64,000 nt of DNA from Gigaspora margarita (GCA_009809945.1 WTPW01000075.1:512650-576649), one strand, 5' to 3'; positions 45,501 to 57,342 are shown, numbered from the stretch's first letter. Notes: generated by a model not told the origin, from the sequence alone. A program made the numbers and translations.

Positions 45501-46083
45501 AATAGTATATAGCTAAGTAGGCTCATGAAATTTTTTTTTTCAAGAACGCTTTGAGTTTTTTTTCAAGAACGTTATTTCAATAGCTAATCTGTTCTTAAAA
45601 ACTTGTAATCAAGATGTCCTAGATGATTACAAGAGCAATCTGAACGATCTATAACTATTAAATATGAAAAAAAGCATTGGTAATTAAATTTTATTTTTTT
45701 GTAAAAAATTTTTTTTTTAGTGTTAGCTTTTGTAATTTTTTTTTAGTGTTACTTTAATGGCTAATACATATAATTTTGAATTTTTAATTAGTAGTTACCA
45801 AATAATTCAAATATTCACTAAAGATTTCTCAAAAATTATAATAATAGTTGTAATTCATTATTGTTCTAATTTTTTTGGCTGGTTCAATAAAGATTTATCT
45901 CGTCAGGCTCATTGTTATTGCATTGATAACCAATTAGTATATAAGATAGAGCATGACATATCCAATATTGCAGTTAATCAGAATATTCAAATATTCAATT
46001 CAGTGAAACAATTATATACTCGAATATTAAATATACTATTCATCAGATCAGACCTCTAGCAAATAACTAAAATTTACATAATA

Positions 46084-46998
46084 AGGTAGATGTACCTAAT
46101 TTGACGCAGTTAAGTTCTACGACGAATATCACGTGATATATCGATCAGAATCCGATGATTTTGGTACCATTCGATCCGTCTCATCGAGACGAATCGAATG
46201 GTATCAAATTCGTTTAATTTTGATCACTGGGTCGCAAAATATTGCTAATTAAATTTATTTAAAAATATGGTCTTAATTTGATGCAATGTTCCTAATTTGA
46301 CGCATCGACGATATATTGCGAACTATCGATCAGAATCACGTGATTTTGGTACCATTCGATTCGTCTCGCTGAGACGAGTCGAACGGTACCAAAATCACAC
46401 GATTCTGATCGATAGTTCACAAATTATCACTATTTAACCAAAATTAGCTATCCAAGACAAATTTTAACATTAATATAAAATAGNNNNNNNNNNNNNNNNN
46501 NNNNNNNNNNNNNNNNNNNNNNNNNNNNNNNNNNNNNNNNNNNNNNNNNNNNNNNNNNNNNNNNNNNNNNNNNNNNNNNNNNNTTTCGTATCATTTTTGA
46601 TGAAAATCGATTAATTAAATTAATCTATTTTCATCAAAAATGATACGAAAACCCTAATGATCTTGTGACCCCGTGATTGGATTTTAGCGATTTTGGATTC
46701 GTTGGAACCGTCTCTCTGAGGCGGTCATGTTGGTGGCAAAATCATCGCAATTGGACCGATCTATCAAACGTTATTCTCTATTTTATATTAATGTTAAAAT
46801 TTGTCTTGGATAGCCAATATTTGGTTGAATGGCGATAACTTGCGAACTATCGATCAGAATCGCGTGATTTTGGTACGTTCGACTCGTCTCGGCGAGACGA
46901 ATCGAATGATACCAAAATCACGTGATTCTGATCGATAGTTCGCAAGATATCGTCGATGCGTCAAATTAGGCACTGTGTCAAATTAGGTACATCTACCT
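46084..46998. mobile_element. AGGTAGA palindromic element, TA-flanked, with gap
   Basis: AGGTAGATGTACCTAATTTG at both ends, flanked by TA. CCTAATTTGACGC is repeated near each end. Two copies of a palindrome of about 105 bp (46317-46428 and 46852-46975) contain ATCGATCAGAATCACGTGAT, GGTACC and a GTCTCG-TGAGAC hairpin, and a related one lies at 46130-46250. The central hairpin is 46584-46650. It is non-coding. Tc1/mariner-like by TSD only. Confidence 0.85.
46484..46583. other. Assembly gap, 100 N
   Basis: One hundred undetermined bases lie within one arm of the palindromic element. Arm symmetry predicts that about 127 bp are missing (counterpart of 46651-46777). Confidence 0.95.
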
Positions 46999-47725
46999 TA
47001 GATAAAATTATTTGACAAAAAAAAATAAATTCTTCGTATCTATAATAAAATTTGATTATATTATTCAAGGAATTAATTACTATTCAAACTGCTTTTTTTT
47101 CATACTTGACAGTTATGCAAAACTAGTTTTTTTATTAAAATTACTATCTTTTACAAATTCATTACTGCCCATTTGTAAACTACCCCAAAATTTGAAAAAG
47201 CTCAACTACCAATAGTAAGTTAACTTAATTGACTTCATATTTTGTTCCAAAATTCAAGCAGGTATTCGATTATATTGATCAATTCAAACCAAATCCCAAA
47301 ATTTATTTGCTTCCTGAATATATAGCAACATAACGTCTAACCCATCTTTCTACTATACAACCAATCTTCCCACTATATTTGCTTAATTTCCTTAATTCTA
47401 CAAATGCGCGTAATGTAAATATTATTTGGTCCTTTTTTATAACTACTAATTAAAAATTCAAAGCTATATATATTAGCCATTAAAGTAACACTAAAAACTA
47501 AAAAAAAAATTTTATAAAAAAATAAAATTTAATTACCAACACTTTTTTCATATTTAATAGTTCTTATGCCTTATGCAGAACTACTTTTTATAGATTATTC
47601 AGATCATTCTTGTAATCACTGAGAACATCTTGATTACAAGTTTTTAAGAACAGATTAGCTATTGAAATAACATTCAAACTCAAAGCATTCTTGAAAAAAA
47701 AAATTCATGAGCCTACGATTACAAA

Positions 47726-48147
47726 AACCATGTGCTATATCTTTTTGAAAAGTGCTATAAATTTTAGTAAGGGTTTCTTGAAACTGTTTCTGCCCATGCT
47801 TTTCTACTATTTGATCCAAGTTCATTGTCTTTAAAAGTTGGCAAAGTGTTTGTAAAGTGCTTCTGCTAATACTTTTCTGTTTTCTGATCTGAATTAGTCT
47901 TCCATTAAGAAAAGTTTTTAAGGTATTTGATCTATACTGATCTTTTTTAACAGAAGATGTATAAAGAGTTAAAGAACACTATAATATAGTTTAAAAAAAA
48001 TTTTATTATGTGAAACCATAAATTGCTAATTGAAGATATAGTTTTTTATAGTAAGGGTTACTTTAAAATTTTTTTTTATGCTATGTAACTTAGTGATCTT
48101 CAAGCCAATCAAATTGAATATCTGCCATGCTTGTATTACTAAAAATA
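47726..48147. other. Spacer with degenerate repeat phrases
   Basis: GCCCATGCTTTTCTAC and GCTAATACTTTTCTGTTTTC at 47790-47885 echo the 44560-44880 repeats. The rest is AT-rich. Confidence 0.4.
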
Positions 48148-48432
48148 GGGATCCATTAAAGCCAGGTGCCATCACGTGACTGATATCCAATCAAAATTGT
48201 AAATTTTGATCATCACAGATCAGCCCGACGAGACAAAAACAAAGAAAAAAATTGATAAACACTATAACTACAAGAAACAAGTGTCTAAACCTGTCTCAGA
48301 GCATAAATAAAAAATGCCGGGAAGGCAATTTTACCTATATGACATTCCTAAACCTAACTCCTAACTAAACCTTACCCTAATTTTAATTAAATAATAAAAA
48401 ATATATAAAGGCACCTGGCTTTAACAGTCCCC
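48148..48432. mobile_element. MITE with TTAGGG-like core, 8-bp TSD
   Basis: The TSD TAAAAATA is at 48140-48147 and 48433-48440. The ends are GGGATCCATTAAAGCCAGGT and, on the other strand, GGGGACTGTTAAAGCCAGGT. CTAAACCTAACTCCTAAC with CCTTACCCTAAT lies near 48348-48380. The end word AAAGCCAGGTGCC resembles AAAGCCTGGCACC of the GGGGACGTC MITEs, so they may share an origin. Confidence 0.88.
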
Positions 48433-48535
48433 TAAAAATAGTAATAATTTCTATTATTGTTGCACAAAGCTTATATTATAAGTTAAAATTTTGATTATAT
48501 AAATAATTATAATTTTTTAACTATTATCTATTTTA

Positions 48536-49343
48536 CAGTGGCCTACCATAATATTGTGGACACTTTTTAAAAATTTATATAGAGCTAAATATATAAGATA
48601 TTAAGCTAAAAATAAAAATATAAATGCATTAAATCTATATCTTTTAAATAAAAAAAAGTTTATAAAATTCTATGCAATACTTTTTAAAATAATCAGATTT
48701 TAGTAAATTTTAGATTTTTTTATTTTTGCAATTTGCTAATTTTTAATATATTCTTATAGTAGCACAAATTACTAAATATAGTAATATATAAACTTGATTT
48801 TTTATAAAGTAAACTAGCAATTTTTTTTAAATAAAAGTATTTAGCATAACAAATTGTATATATTTTGAAAGTTTTATAATTTTTAAAAATTTATTCACTA
48901 AATTACTATATATAGTAATAAAATTTCTATATTTAGCAATTTTTAATTTTAATTTAGTAATTTTAATTCTAAGATTTAAAAGTAATAACTAGCTTAATAT
49001 TTTTTAAAATTTTATAAAAATTTGGAATTATATCTAATTTGTTATGCTGAATAATTTTTACTTAAATTTGAAATTTAATTAACTTAATAAAAATTTTACA
49101 TTTACTATATATATATTATTTTAATCATTTTTTTAACATTATAATTTTCGCTATTGTGCAATATTGCAAAAAATTAAAATTTTTAATTATTTTAAAAAGT
49201 ACAGCATAGAATTTTTTGATTTTTTTTTTATTTGAAAGATATAGATTTAATAAATTTATATTTTTATTTTTAGCTTAATATCTTATAAATTTAGCTCTAT
49301 ATAAATTTTTTAAAAGTGTCCACAATATTATGATAGGCCACTG
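48536..49343. mobile_element. Tc1-like palindromic non-autonomous element
   Basis: CAGTGGCCTACCATAATATT and, on the other strand, CAGTGGCCTATCATAATATT are followed by GTGGACACTTTT in both arms, flanked by TA. The CAGTGGC...GGACAC pattern resembles known Tc1-like TIRs. It is 808 bp with long imperfect arms and no transposase. Confidence 0.88.
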
Positions 49344-49416
49344 TATATAACAAACTATTATTTTATAAAATTTATTAAGAACTTTAAGACTATAGTTGTT
49401 TTAAATAGTGTACTAC

Positions 49417-50395
49417 CAAGAGTATAGTAACTTAGAAAAGTTGGTAAGTTGTCACCCTCAAGCAACAGGTCTAGGGTTCAAATCCCACTGGCAATGCTTT
49501 GGAAAATAGACCTGTGTTCCAGTAACTATTTCTTGTCGATCAGTTGGGTACATCACCAGTAGTCTTTGGTACACCATCTTTAATGAGAGCTCCCAGGTGC
49601 ACAAAATCTAGGGAACCAAAGAAATGGAAACCCATTTGGCAAGCCCCAAGTAAGAAGATAGCAAAGATCTTTGACAATGCTACCAAAGCTGGAATATTGG
49701 AAACTGGAGCCAGAGAATTAGACGACAAGACTCTTGAGCAGAGAGTTCACCAACCTGGCTGCCAGAGTCGCACTAGAGAAAAAGGACCTATGTTATGGAA
49801 GTAGGTACCAAGAGAAGACAGCCATATCAACCCTTCTGGGCTAACTAATTTGGAAGTTTGTAGATCCGGTATAAGGACTGATAGGAAGGTAAAGGCGGGT
49901 GCTAGGATCAGAGCAAACCTTGCAAGAGCAGAAGTAGGTAATAGTAGCAGTTTAAAGATAATCCCTGACTGCAAGTATCTGTATAATGCAAATGCATAAG
50001 TTACTGAAGTGTAGGTAATATCTGTGTGTGACAGGGACTGCTCTGCCAAGTATTCTGCGAGGATAAACTAGTCCTAAGGGGATTCTGTAAGCATCTGGAA
50101 CTGGTCTTGACTGACTTATATAATAGAGGGCTGTACTAGTAATACAAGGAGGATTTGGCAGGAGGAGCATGGACCAGAGGGTTTAAATAGATAAACCCCT
50201 AGTTGGGTTGCAGGTATAGCAGCTAGTGTAGAACCTTTGGGCAGACTACTTAAATTAGACAACCAAAAGTTGTACATGTGGCTAGTTGTACTCTCATCTA
50301 TATAACAAATATCAGGGTGCTTCTAGAGGCACCCGTGATCTGACTTACTTGAATAAAAGCCTTTCTTCATAGTGGTAACTTTGATATAAAAAAAA
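49417..50395 (+). mobile_element. tRNA-headed composite retroposon
   Basis: AAATAGTGTACTAC flanks the element (49403-49416 and 50396-50409). It begins with a tRNA-like segment with B-box GGGTTCAAATCCC (about 49482). Its body is far less AT-rich than the surroundings, and it ends in a poly-A tail. At 979 bp it is long for a SINE and carries a decayed coding stretch. The TSD and tail show LINE-type retroposition. Confidence 0.82.
49544..49850 (+). pseudogene. Coding stretch inside the tRNA-headed retroposon
   Basis: A frame of 86 codons (49544-49804) reads RAPRCTKSREPKKWKPIWQA and IFDNATKAGILETGARELDD, basic then acidic. Near 49757 the reading can shift to LAARVALEKKDLCYGSRYQE and continue to about 49850, which suggests one frameshift in a longer protein. 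The composition is clearly coding-like. The family is not recognised. It may be a piece of a host or retroelement gene captured by the retroposon. Confidence 0.45.
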
Positions 50396-50599
50396 AAATA
50401 GTGTACTACTGGTAGAAAATCAAAATTTGCCAAAAGTAACTGTTTAAAAAAAATTTTTTCCTTAACAACTTAATTAATAATATAAAAATAAATACAACCA
50501 AGCTATTCTTGTATAATTATCAAATTTTTGTATATAAAAATTATTTAAATTTATAATTTTTTAGATTTTTAATCTATTTTTTAACTGTACTACCAGTAG

Positions 50600-51010
50600 T
50601 ACAAAAAGTGAAATGATAACCAATAATAATTAAAAAATAAAATAAATTAAATTAAAAAATTTGAATATAATAAATTAAAAAAAAACTATTTATAAAAATA
50701 AATAAAGTAAAAAAAAATTAAAAAATTGAAAAAATTAAAAAATAAATAAATATAAAATAATTGAAAAAAAGTTTAAATAAAAAAAGTAAAAAAATAAAAA
50801 AAAATTAAAAAAAATTAAAAAAAAATAAAAAAATAAATAAAAACAATGTAAAAAAATTTTAAAATAAATGAATAAAAAAATATAAAAAAATTAAAAATAA
50901 ATAAAAAAACAACAAAAAAATAAATAAAAAAAAGTGTAAAAAAATTTTAAAATAAAATATAAAAAAAAAATTTAAAATAAAAAGAATAAAAAAACATAAA
51001 AAAAATGAAA
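50600..51010. repeat. A-rich low-complexity tract 1
   Basis: Nearly continuous AAAAAT/AAATAAA units. The segment at 50930-51008 (AAGTGTAAAAAAATTTTAAA onward) recurs at 52623-52700. The minus-strand frame with FFIFYF-type residues is an artefact. Confidence 0.9.
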
Positions 51011-51159
51011 TATAATTAAAATAACTGGTGGCGATCATCACTATCAGTTACACAATATACTTATATCAGATATAACAGATAAGTATTATTAAATTTTATA
51101 TTTGTCCATACTTTTCATACTTTTAGAGTACATACTAATTTTTATAATTACTTGAATCG

Positions 51160-51360
51160 CCCATTAGGTGCTTTTTTCATCATCAGAATTAACTTTTCTA
51201 GTGCTTCTTCATCGTTAGAGTCATCCTTTCTGGTGCTTCATCGTTGGAGTCATCCTTTCTGGTTCTTCGCGTCATCAATTTCATTTCTTTCATCAGTGAA
51301 GTTGTCCTTTCCAGTGTTTCTTCGTCGTTGGAGTCATCTTTTCTAGCCTCGTCATTGAAG
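51160..51360. repeat. Degenerate tandem array of about 30-bp units
   Basis: GTTGGAGTCATCCTTTCTGG and close variants with TGCTTCATC or TTCTTCGTC recur about six times. Confidence 0.7.
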
Positions 51361-52600
51361 TTGTTACTTTAGAGCTTTTCTGAGGTATCATCTTTAATAT
51401 AACACATTGCTTTAGAAAGCGTTGTTATTAGTTTGATGCATCATTTTTGGAATCGTATAATAGTTTGGCGTGTCGCTGTTGCTGCTTTGTTTTATTAAAG
51501 TGAGGGTTTTTTCTATTGGAGTAAGCTGTCATTTTGTAGATAAATTCTTGTTATGGTGCTTTTCATGTTAGACTGATATAACTTGTTGCTTCATTTTTAA
51601 TTAAAATTAGATTGATTTCAATATGTCTTTTTCACATTGGGGAAGTCGTCGTCGAAGGTTATGGTGAGTTTTAGCATGAAGCTTCTTCGTAATAAGGTAA
51701 TTTTGGCGCTGTTGTTTTGGCTTATTTTTTTGATGAATGATTCTGGAATACAAAAACATAGTTTACAAGATAATCTCTATAAAAGTAGATTTATAATCAC
51801 ACTAGCAAGCAAAATATGAGAGATCGAGTACATACATACATATGTGAACCATCAAACATGGCTATTAAACCATACTCTTCATTTCACTTTTGTGAAACTC
51901 CATTCATGATATAACGTATTTTATTAAAGGAATAGAAGGTACACTTGTGGATTTAAATAGATCAAGAAAATTGTGGATTATCTTGAGTCACTCGCAGATT
52001 TGAAGAATTATTTGGGATTTGAATAAATCATTAGAAATTGAACCAAATGATGCATCCGCAGGAAGTAACTGTGGAGAACTTACTGAATGATAACTTGAAG
52101 ATCAGTAGAATATTTTTATTCAGTTGTTAATATATGATTGTTTACTGTTACAATTTATTTATTTGATTTTACTTTACCTGTATTGATTTAGGGTGTTTTC
52201 AAGCATTACCTTCAATGAACTCAACAAACTGGCAGATTCTTTATTGAATTCGTTGAGAATAATGTGTGAGAATGCTTTTAGTCAGAAGCAATGATTGTGA
52301 TAAGTATTAACACGGTGCAAAACTCGTCTGAGAGTACAAGTAGTTTACTGGTATTTTATTAGTAAAAGCACCGCAGGTAGTCTGCCTAGCTGTGAGTGAA
52401 AGTGAGCAGCGTAGGCAACTTAGAGAGCAGTATTTATAAAATTAACAGTTAAATAACAATAAATAATAATAAAGTAAATTCTATATATTTAATAAATTTA
52501 TATATCAAATATAATTAGTTCTATATATATTAAATAATATGTATAAAAATTTTTGGTTATACAAAAAGGTGGTGATGATCACTGCAAGTTATAGTTAGAA
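51361..52600. other. Mixed-composition block between A-rich tracts
   Basis: It is less AT-biased than its surroundings, for example around 52365-52440 (GCACCGCAGGTAGTCTGCCT). GGTGGCGATCATCAC at 51026 and GGTGGTGATGATCAC at 52570 frame the block as direct near-repeats. No complete gene or TIR was recognised. Confidence 0.4.
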
Positions 52601-52604
52601 ATAT

Positions 52605-52790
52605 TCAAAAAAAATAAATAAAAAAGTGTAGAAAAATTTTAAAATAAAACATAAAAAAAATTTAAAATAAAAAGAATAAAAAAATATAAAAAAAAATTAA
52701 AAATAAAATAAAAAAATACAAAATATAATAAATAAAAAAAAGTGTAAAAAAAGATTTAAAATAAAATGAATAAAAAAAATAAAGTGAATT
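52605..52790. repeat. A-rich low-complexity tract 2
   Basis: It is a copy of part of tract 1, including AAGTGTAGAAAAATTTTAAA and the following AAAATAAAAAGAATAAAAAA. Confidence 0.85.
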
Positions 52791-53610
52791 AAAGAAGGTA
52801 ATATGTACATATGTATGTAAATATGTACATACATACTGGAGATCTACAAGTACCTAATAGCACTTGCAGTGATGTATGTATATACACATGTGCCTATTTC
52901 CAAATTAATAGAGTACGTATAAGAATTTTTTAAAATTTTTTTTAACATCTAATAATAAGCTACCCTATCAATTAAGCATAAATTCTTTAAAACCTGTATA
53001 TTCCAAAAATAAGCTACCCCAGTTTTTTTATTTAAAATTGCCCAAAAAAAGGTTGCTTATTTTCAGAAATCTACGGTATATATTGCAAAAAGCAAAATGC
53101 CTTTTGAAGTTAGAGTATAAATAATACAATTACAATACTAAACTAACTATATTACTCTAAATAAGCCTAATAATAAAAGCTTTAACTGAGATATAGTTCC
53201 AATTAGAGCTCTAATTATAATTATATTACAGATCTCCTAATTTGAAATTAGTTACTAATTCTATAGCTATAAATCTTTATTTATTTGAGAAGGATTAGTA
53301 GAGCAAAGAATAGAGAAATTACCCTTTAATGAAGTTAGTGATAGTAAAAAAATATTTTAAACAGTTATTTATACTTTGTTTATTGTTAAAAAAAATTTTG
53401 AAATATTAGTAGCTAATACTGAAATTTGAAACTACTGCCTCCAATTGACTGATTTTAGTTTAAGCAAATATATATTTATAATTTTGAATTAATTACAAAT
53501 ATTAGTTACATATAAAATATTTTTGAGTTATAAAAAATATATTTTGAACCAATTTTTTTTATCAATATTAAACTGTATTTTAAATGCACAATTTGTCTAT
53601 TATTTGTTAT
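52791..53610. other. Spacer, nothing recognised
   Basis: A TACATATGTATG-type palindromic run at 52805-52835 is the only structure seen. Confidence 0.4.
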
Positions 53611-53619
53611 TTTGCAAAA

Positions 53620-53949
53620 CAGCATTGTTAAATTACATCACTAGTGTTCAACACTACTATAAATTTTATTATGAGCTGCAGTATAATGTAAAAATCAGGT
53701 GTAATGCAAATTTTTGGATATTTTTTAAAAAATGACTATAACACAAAAATTCATTTATAAAACCATCTTTGAGGCTCTAACAAAAAAAATTCCTTGTAAA
53801 TTTTGGTATAATCTATGCCCTACCCATTCCAGACCTTATACTAACCCTAATATTAATCAAATTTGGTTTTAGTTTTTATTTTGATTTGCATGTTATATGA
53901 ATTTTATATTACTGGTATTGAATGCCACAGGTGTGATATAATATTTCTG
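53620..53949. mobile_element. MITE with TTAGGG-like core, 8-bp TSD
   Basis: The TSD TTGCAAAA is at 53612-53619 and 53950-53957. The ends are CAGCATTGTTAAATTACATC and, on the other strand, CAGAAATATTATATCACACC. The core CTAACCCTAATATTAATC is near 53841. Its interior matches, in reverse complement, the MITE holding the LINE (near 23480-23600). Confidence 0.88.
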
Positions 53950-53957
53950 TTGCAAAA

Positions 53958-54795
53958 TATCACTACCTTGCAAATTTCATTAAATAAGTTATTGTTGAAA
54001 ATAAGATGCAATATAATATAGTAAAAATTATATTTTTTTCACAAGATAATTATATTATTAAGAAAATAGAAACTATTTAAAGTCCAAAGGACAAATATAA
54101 AATCAATTTTTTTATATTATACCTGATCTAGCCAATAACCATTAGTTTTCTATTGTTTTGATTGTTTTTTTTATATTACACCTGATCTAGCCAATCAGGA
54201 TTCAGAATTTGTTAAAACATGAACATCAGATTTACTATTGCTCTACCTGTGAGTATCCTTCAGACAATAAAACCAAATATTATCTAATCTTAATGCCAAA
54301 TCTAAGAAAATTTTAATTCAATCAAATCTATAGTTCTTTAAAGAAATTAGTTACAAAATTAAAAAACTTAATTATCAATAATACTAACTAATTTAAAGTA
54401 ACTATATAGTAACTATATAGCATAGTGAACTTTTATTGTGATTAACTGATTTTTGTAGATTATCTCATTATACTAAAGTCTTATTAAAGTAATGATTTTC
54501 TGTTATAATAATTATGAGATTAAATTTGCAACTATATTGTGATATAAAAATTTAGAAACTATACATTCTTCTCTACAAGATGTTAAAGTAATTTGATAAT
54601 TGGTAAAATTATTTAGAAATTAGATAAGAGCTATTTTGAGTATTCTAAAACTTTTTATTTAGTTTGTAATTCATTTAAACTTAAACTATATAACATAACT
54701 GTTTTTTTTTATTATTATTGTTGAAGGGTTAATAGTATTTTCATTTCTAAATTCTAGCCCAAACAGTCAATACAATTTTCTATTTTTATTTAAAA
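53958..54795. other. AT-rich spacer, nothing recognised
   Basis: A short direct repeat ACCTGATCTAGCCAAT (54122 and 54181) is present, plus plain AT-rich DNA. Confidence 0.4.
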
Positions 54796-54803
54796 CTTCA
54801 ATT

Positions 54804-55222
54804 CAGTATTGGCAAATAACTTTTAAATTATATAAATGACTTTTTGACATTGTCATTTGTTACTTTGATATTAAAAGGCAAATGACAAATAACAAAAATA
54901 GGTTATATTCAAAATGCAAAGATCTTGTGATTTTTTAGATTTTGTATTACTTCGGACAGTTTAGAATTAGTTAAATCCTAAAACACCCGAAGTTTTAATT
55001 ATTAATTTAAATAACAAAAATAGGTTATATTCAAAATGCAAAGATCTTGTGATTTTTTAGATTTTGTATTACTTTGGACAGTTTAGAATTGGTTAAATCC
55101 TAAAACACCCAAAGTTTTAATTATTAATTTAAATAACAAAATAACAAATAACCTATATCATTTGTTACTAAATTGTCATTTGTTATAAAAACTTTAAATG
55201 ATATTGTTATTTGCTATCCCTG
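54804..55222. mobile_element. hAT-type MITE with internal 122-bp duplication
   Basis: Flanks CTTCAATT (54796-54803) and CTTCAATC (55223-55230) agree at 7 of 8 positions. The ends are CAGTATTGGCAAATAAC and, on the other strand, CAGGGATAGCAAATAAC. The centre is a direct duplication of period 122 (GGTTATATTC at 54901 and 55023) with few differences. Confidence 0.82.
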
Positions 55223-55230
55223 CTTCAATC

Positions 55231-55635
55231 ACAATATTTACACTTTTTTTATAATATATGATCAAACCAATTATTTATTTATTTATTATTGCTCATCAAG
55301 GGTCTAACTCCTTTGTTTTTAATACCTTTTTTTATTTTATTTACATTTTGTATTATTATGCTATATGACTATCTATTGCATATGATTACTTATTTGTATT
55401 ACTCTTACAAATGCTCTATAACTTTCTATTATTGTATGTCATATTTAATTTAACTAACTCTATTATGCTACTAATTATTGATCATGTTATTCATTGTACC
55501 CAATCTCATTCTGATCTTAATCGATTATAATATTACATAGATCATTTGAACTATATTGCTATATCCTCTTGTATTGCTATACATCTTACAATCTATTTGA
55601 ATTCCTTTTACCAAATACAATAGCTCTCTGAAAAC
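55231..55635. other. Spacer, possibly the 3' flank of the gypsy relic
   Basis: No LTR or TIR could be delimited. Weak minus-strand coding-like phrases may extend the relic downstream. Confidence 0.35.
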
Positions 55636-56059
55636 TGTATAACACAAGCTAGACCTATTGGTCCTCATCTTTGAGGGCCTTATTTCTTTGATTAATTTTA
55701 GGTTTGTTACCCAAATACTTCTTATCCCAAGTAAATAACTTCTTTATCCTATTTCTAGTTATTAGATCTCTTAATTTACTACCATCTAACTTGTTTAAAT
55801 ACACTTGCCTATGCTCTCCAATTTCTCAAACTTTGTATAGCCCATTTATCATAATCCAATTTTCTTAATATGGTCTCTAGTGTAGAATTATATATCATTA
55901 TCAAATTATTAACTCAGTAAGCCTCTTTTACTTTTGCCTTTCATTCATGTATTTTTTTCTATAGTTGTCTAATTTTATCCTTTTCCAATAGCACATTTTT
56001 TAAATCATCTACTATCTCTTTTATTTGCTTTATATAATACTCTAGGAGATCTTCTAGGA

Positions 56060-56490
56060 CTCTGAGCTATATATAGATAGGTGACAATTTGCTTTTGCTT
56101 ATTTTTGACCATTTTTATGTAGATTTTTTCTATAATTAGTAATATTAATACTTATTTTTGGGGTCGTCTAAAGTCTGTTACCTTATGAAATTACCTGATA
56201 TATAACCTGGATCAGTCCAGGCAAAACAAAGCGAGACGGCAAAGACAAAAAAGAAAACGGCTATCTAAACCAGCATTAGTTGACTAAGTAAAAGGGTTAG
56301 AAATACGATTTTACTATTTATAAATAACTTCTTTCTAACCCAACACTAACCCTAACTCTAAAAATCAGAAAATCAGAAAAATCAGATAATTTCGTAAGGT
56401 GTCAGGCTTTAGACGTCCCCTTATTTTTAACTATTTTTCTGCAGATCGTTTTTATTTTTAGTAATATATTAAGATTTTGTAAAATTGTTA
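56060..56490. mobile_element. AGGACCCC-family MITE copy 3, disrupted
   Basis: ATAGATAGGT, GCTTATTTTTGACC, TATGTAGATTTTTTC and, after the inserted MITE, TTTTTCTGCAGATCGTTT follow the order of the reverse complement of the 180-bp family. It is older and more diverged than copies 1 and 2. Confidence 0.65.
56160..56420. mobile_element. GGGGACGTC MITE with TTAGGG-like core, copy 2
   Basis: The TSD TTATTTTT is at 56152-56159 and 56421-56428. The ends are GGGGTCGTCTAAAGTCTG and, on the other strand, GGGGACGTCTAAAGCCTG. CACTAACCCTAACTCTAA is near 56344. It is nested in the AGGACCCC-family copy 3, itself inside the gypsy relic, and is the inverse of the 41235 copy. Confidence 0.9.
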
Positions 56491-57067
56491 GCTATTCATA
56501 GATTGTTTGCGGGTCCTAAACTTCTGTATTCTATTTCTTTTTCTTGTAATAAATGCCTGATAGCTTTTTTAATATTAACTAGATTAGTGTTACAGTATCT
56601 CACCCATAAACCAATCAAAATGGTAAGCACTACAATTATATTTATAGCCCAAATAGCACTTCTAATATACTCATGCCACTTGTTTTGTATTTATTTGCAA
56701 ATCTTTCATATAACTCTCATAAATTTTTGCACAGTACATTCTGCATATCTATTTGCTTCTGGATAATAGCTTGGCACAAATTTCTAATTATTATTTAGCC
56801 TTATTGCTAACTTTGCTAGTATATTGTTTTTGAACTCTATTTCCTTATCTGAAACCAATATATCAAAATACCCATGTTTATTAATAACTTTATTTCAAAT
56901 AAATTGAGCAATTATATTGTATTTCTCTTTTTTAAAGACCTCCTTTAACATAACCCATCAACTCCTCTACAGCTAGTACTACATACTCATGACCTCTACT
57001 TGTCCTAGATAATGGTCCTAGACTATTAATAGATAACTTATGAAATATCTAACTTATAAAATATCTA

Positions 57068-57272
57068 CCGTACAGCGCGAACTATAGTACCCCAGGTACA
57101 TTACATTCCACGGGCAGATTCCAAGTTAGTACCCGGGTACTATACTAAGCGATTTTTCATATGAAAATTTTTTTTACATATGATATACCCCCCGGGTATT
57201 TTATATTCCACCACATAATTTTTTTGGGGAGGGTACTTTGATATGGGGGGTACTATAGTCCACGCTGTACGG
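57068..57272. mobile_element. TA-flanked MITE with CCGTACAGCG ends
   Basis: CCGTACAGCGCGAACTATAG and, on the other strand, CCGTACAGCGTGGACTATAG, flanked by TA. It is 205 bp, with GTACCCC and CCCCGGGT-type words inside. It lies in the gypsy relic. Confidence 0.85.
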
Positions 57273-57342
57273 TAACTAGTCACAGTTATATAAATCAGTT
57301 TCTTTAATGACTTGGTTGCATATTTTTAACACTCCATATACC

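Larger units (their letters stand above)
45520..47725. mobile_element. Large foldback interrupted by a TA-flanked element
   Basis: The left arm 45520-45800 (AACTTGTAATCAAGATGTCC, TTAATAGTTATAG-type, TTTTTAATTAGTAGTTA) pairs with the right arm about 47440-47725. The middle contains a 100-codon frame (45757-46059) that begins inside the left arm and is not recognisable, plus the nested element at 46084-46998. Confidence 0.75.

Noticed and set aside
45757-46059. 100-codon frame as a gene
   Set aside because: It starts in the arm of a foldback and shows no recognisable domain or promoter. At best it is a relic.
50859-51041. Phe/Ile-rich membrane protein on the minus strand
   Set aside because: It is the complement of the A-rich low-complexity tract.
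51152-51346. 64-codon Ser/Phe-rich frame
   Set aside because: It is a translation of a degenerate 30-bp tandem array.
50930-52700. LTR pair of a retrotransposon
   Set aside because: The direct repeats are simple A-rich sequence without TG...CA ends, primer-binding site or pol sequence between them.
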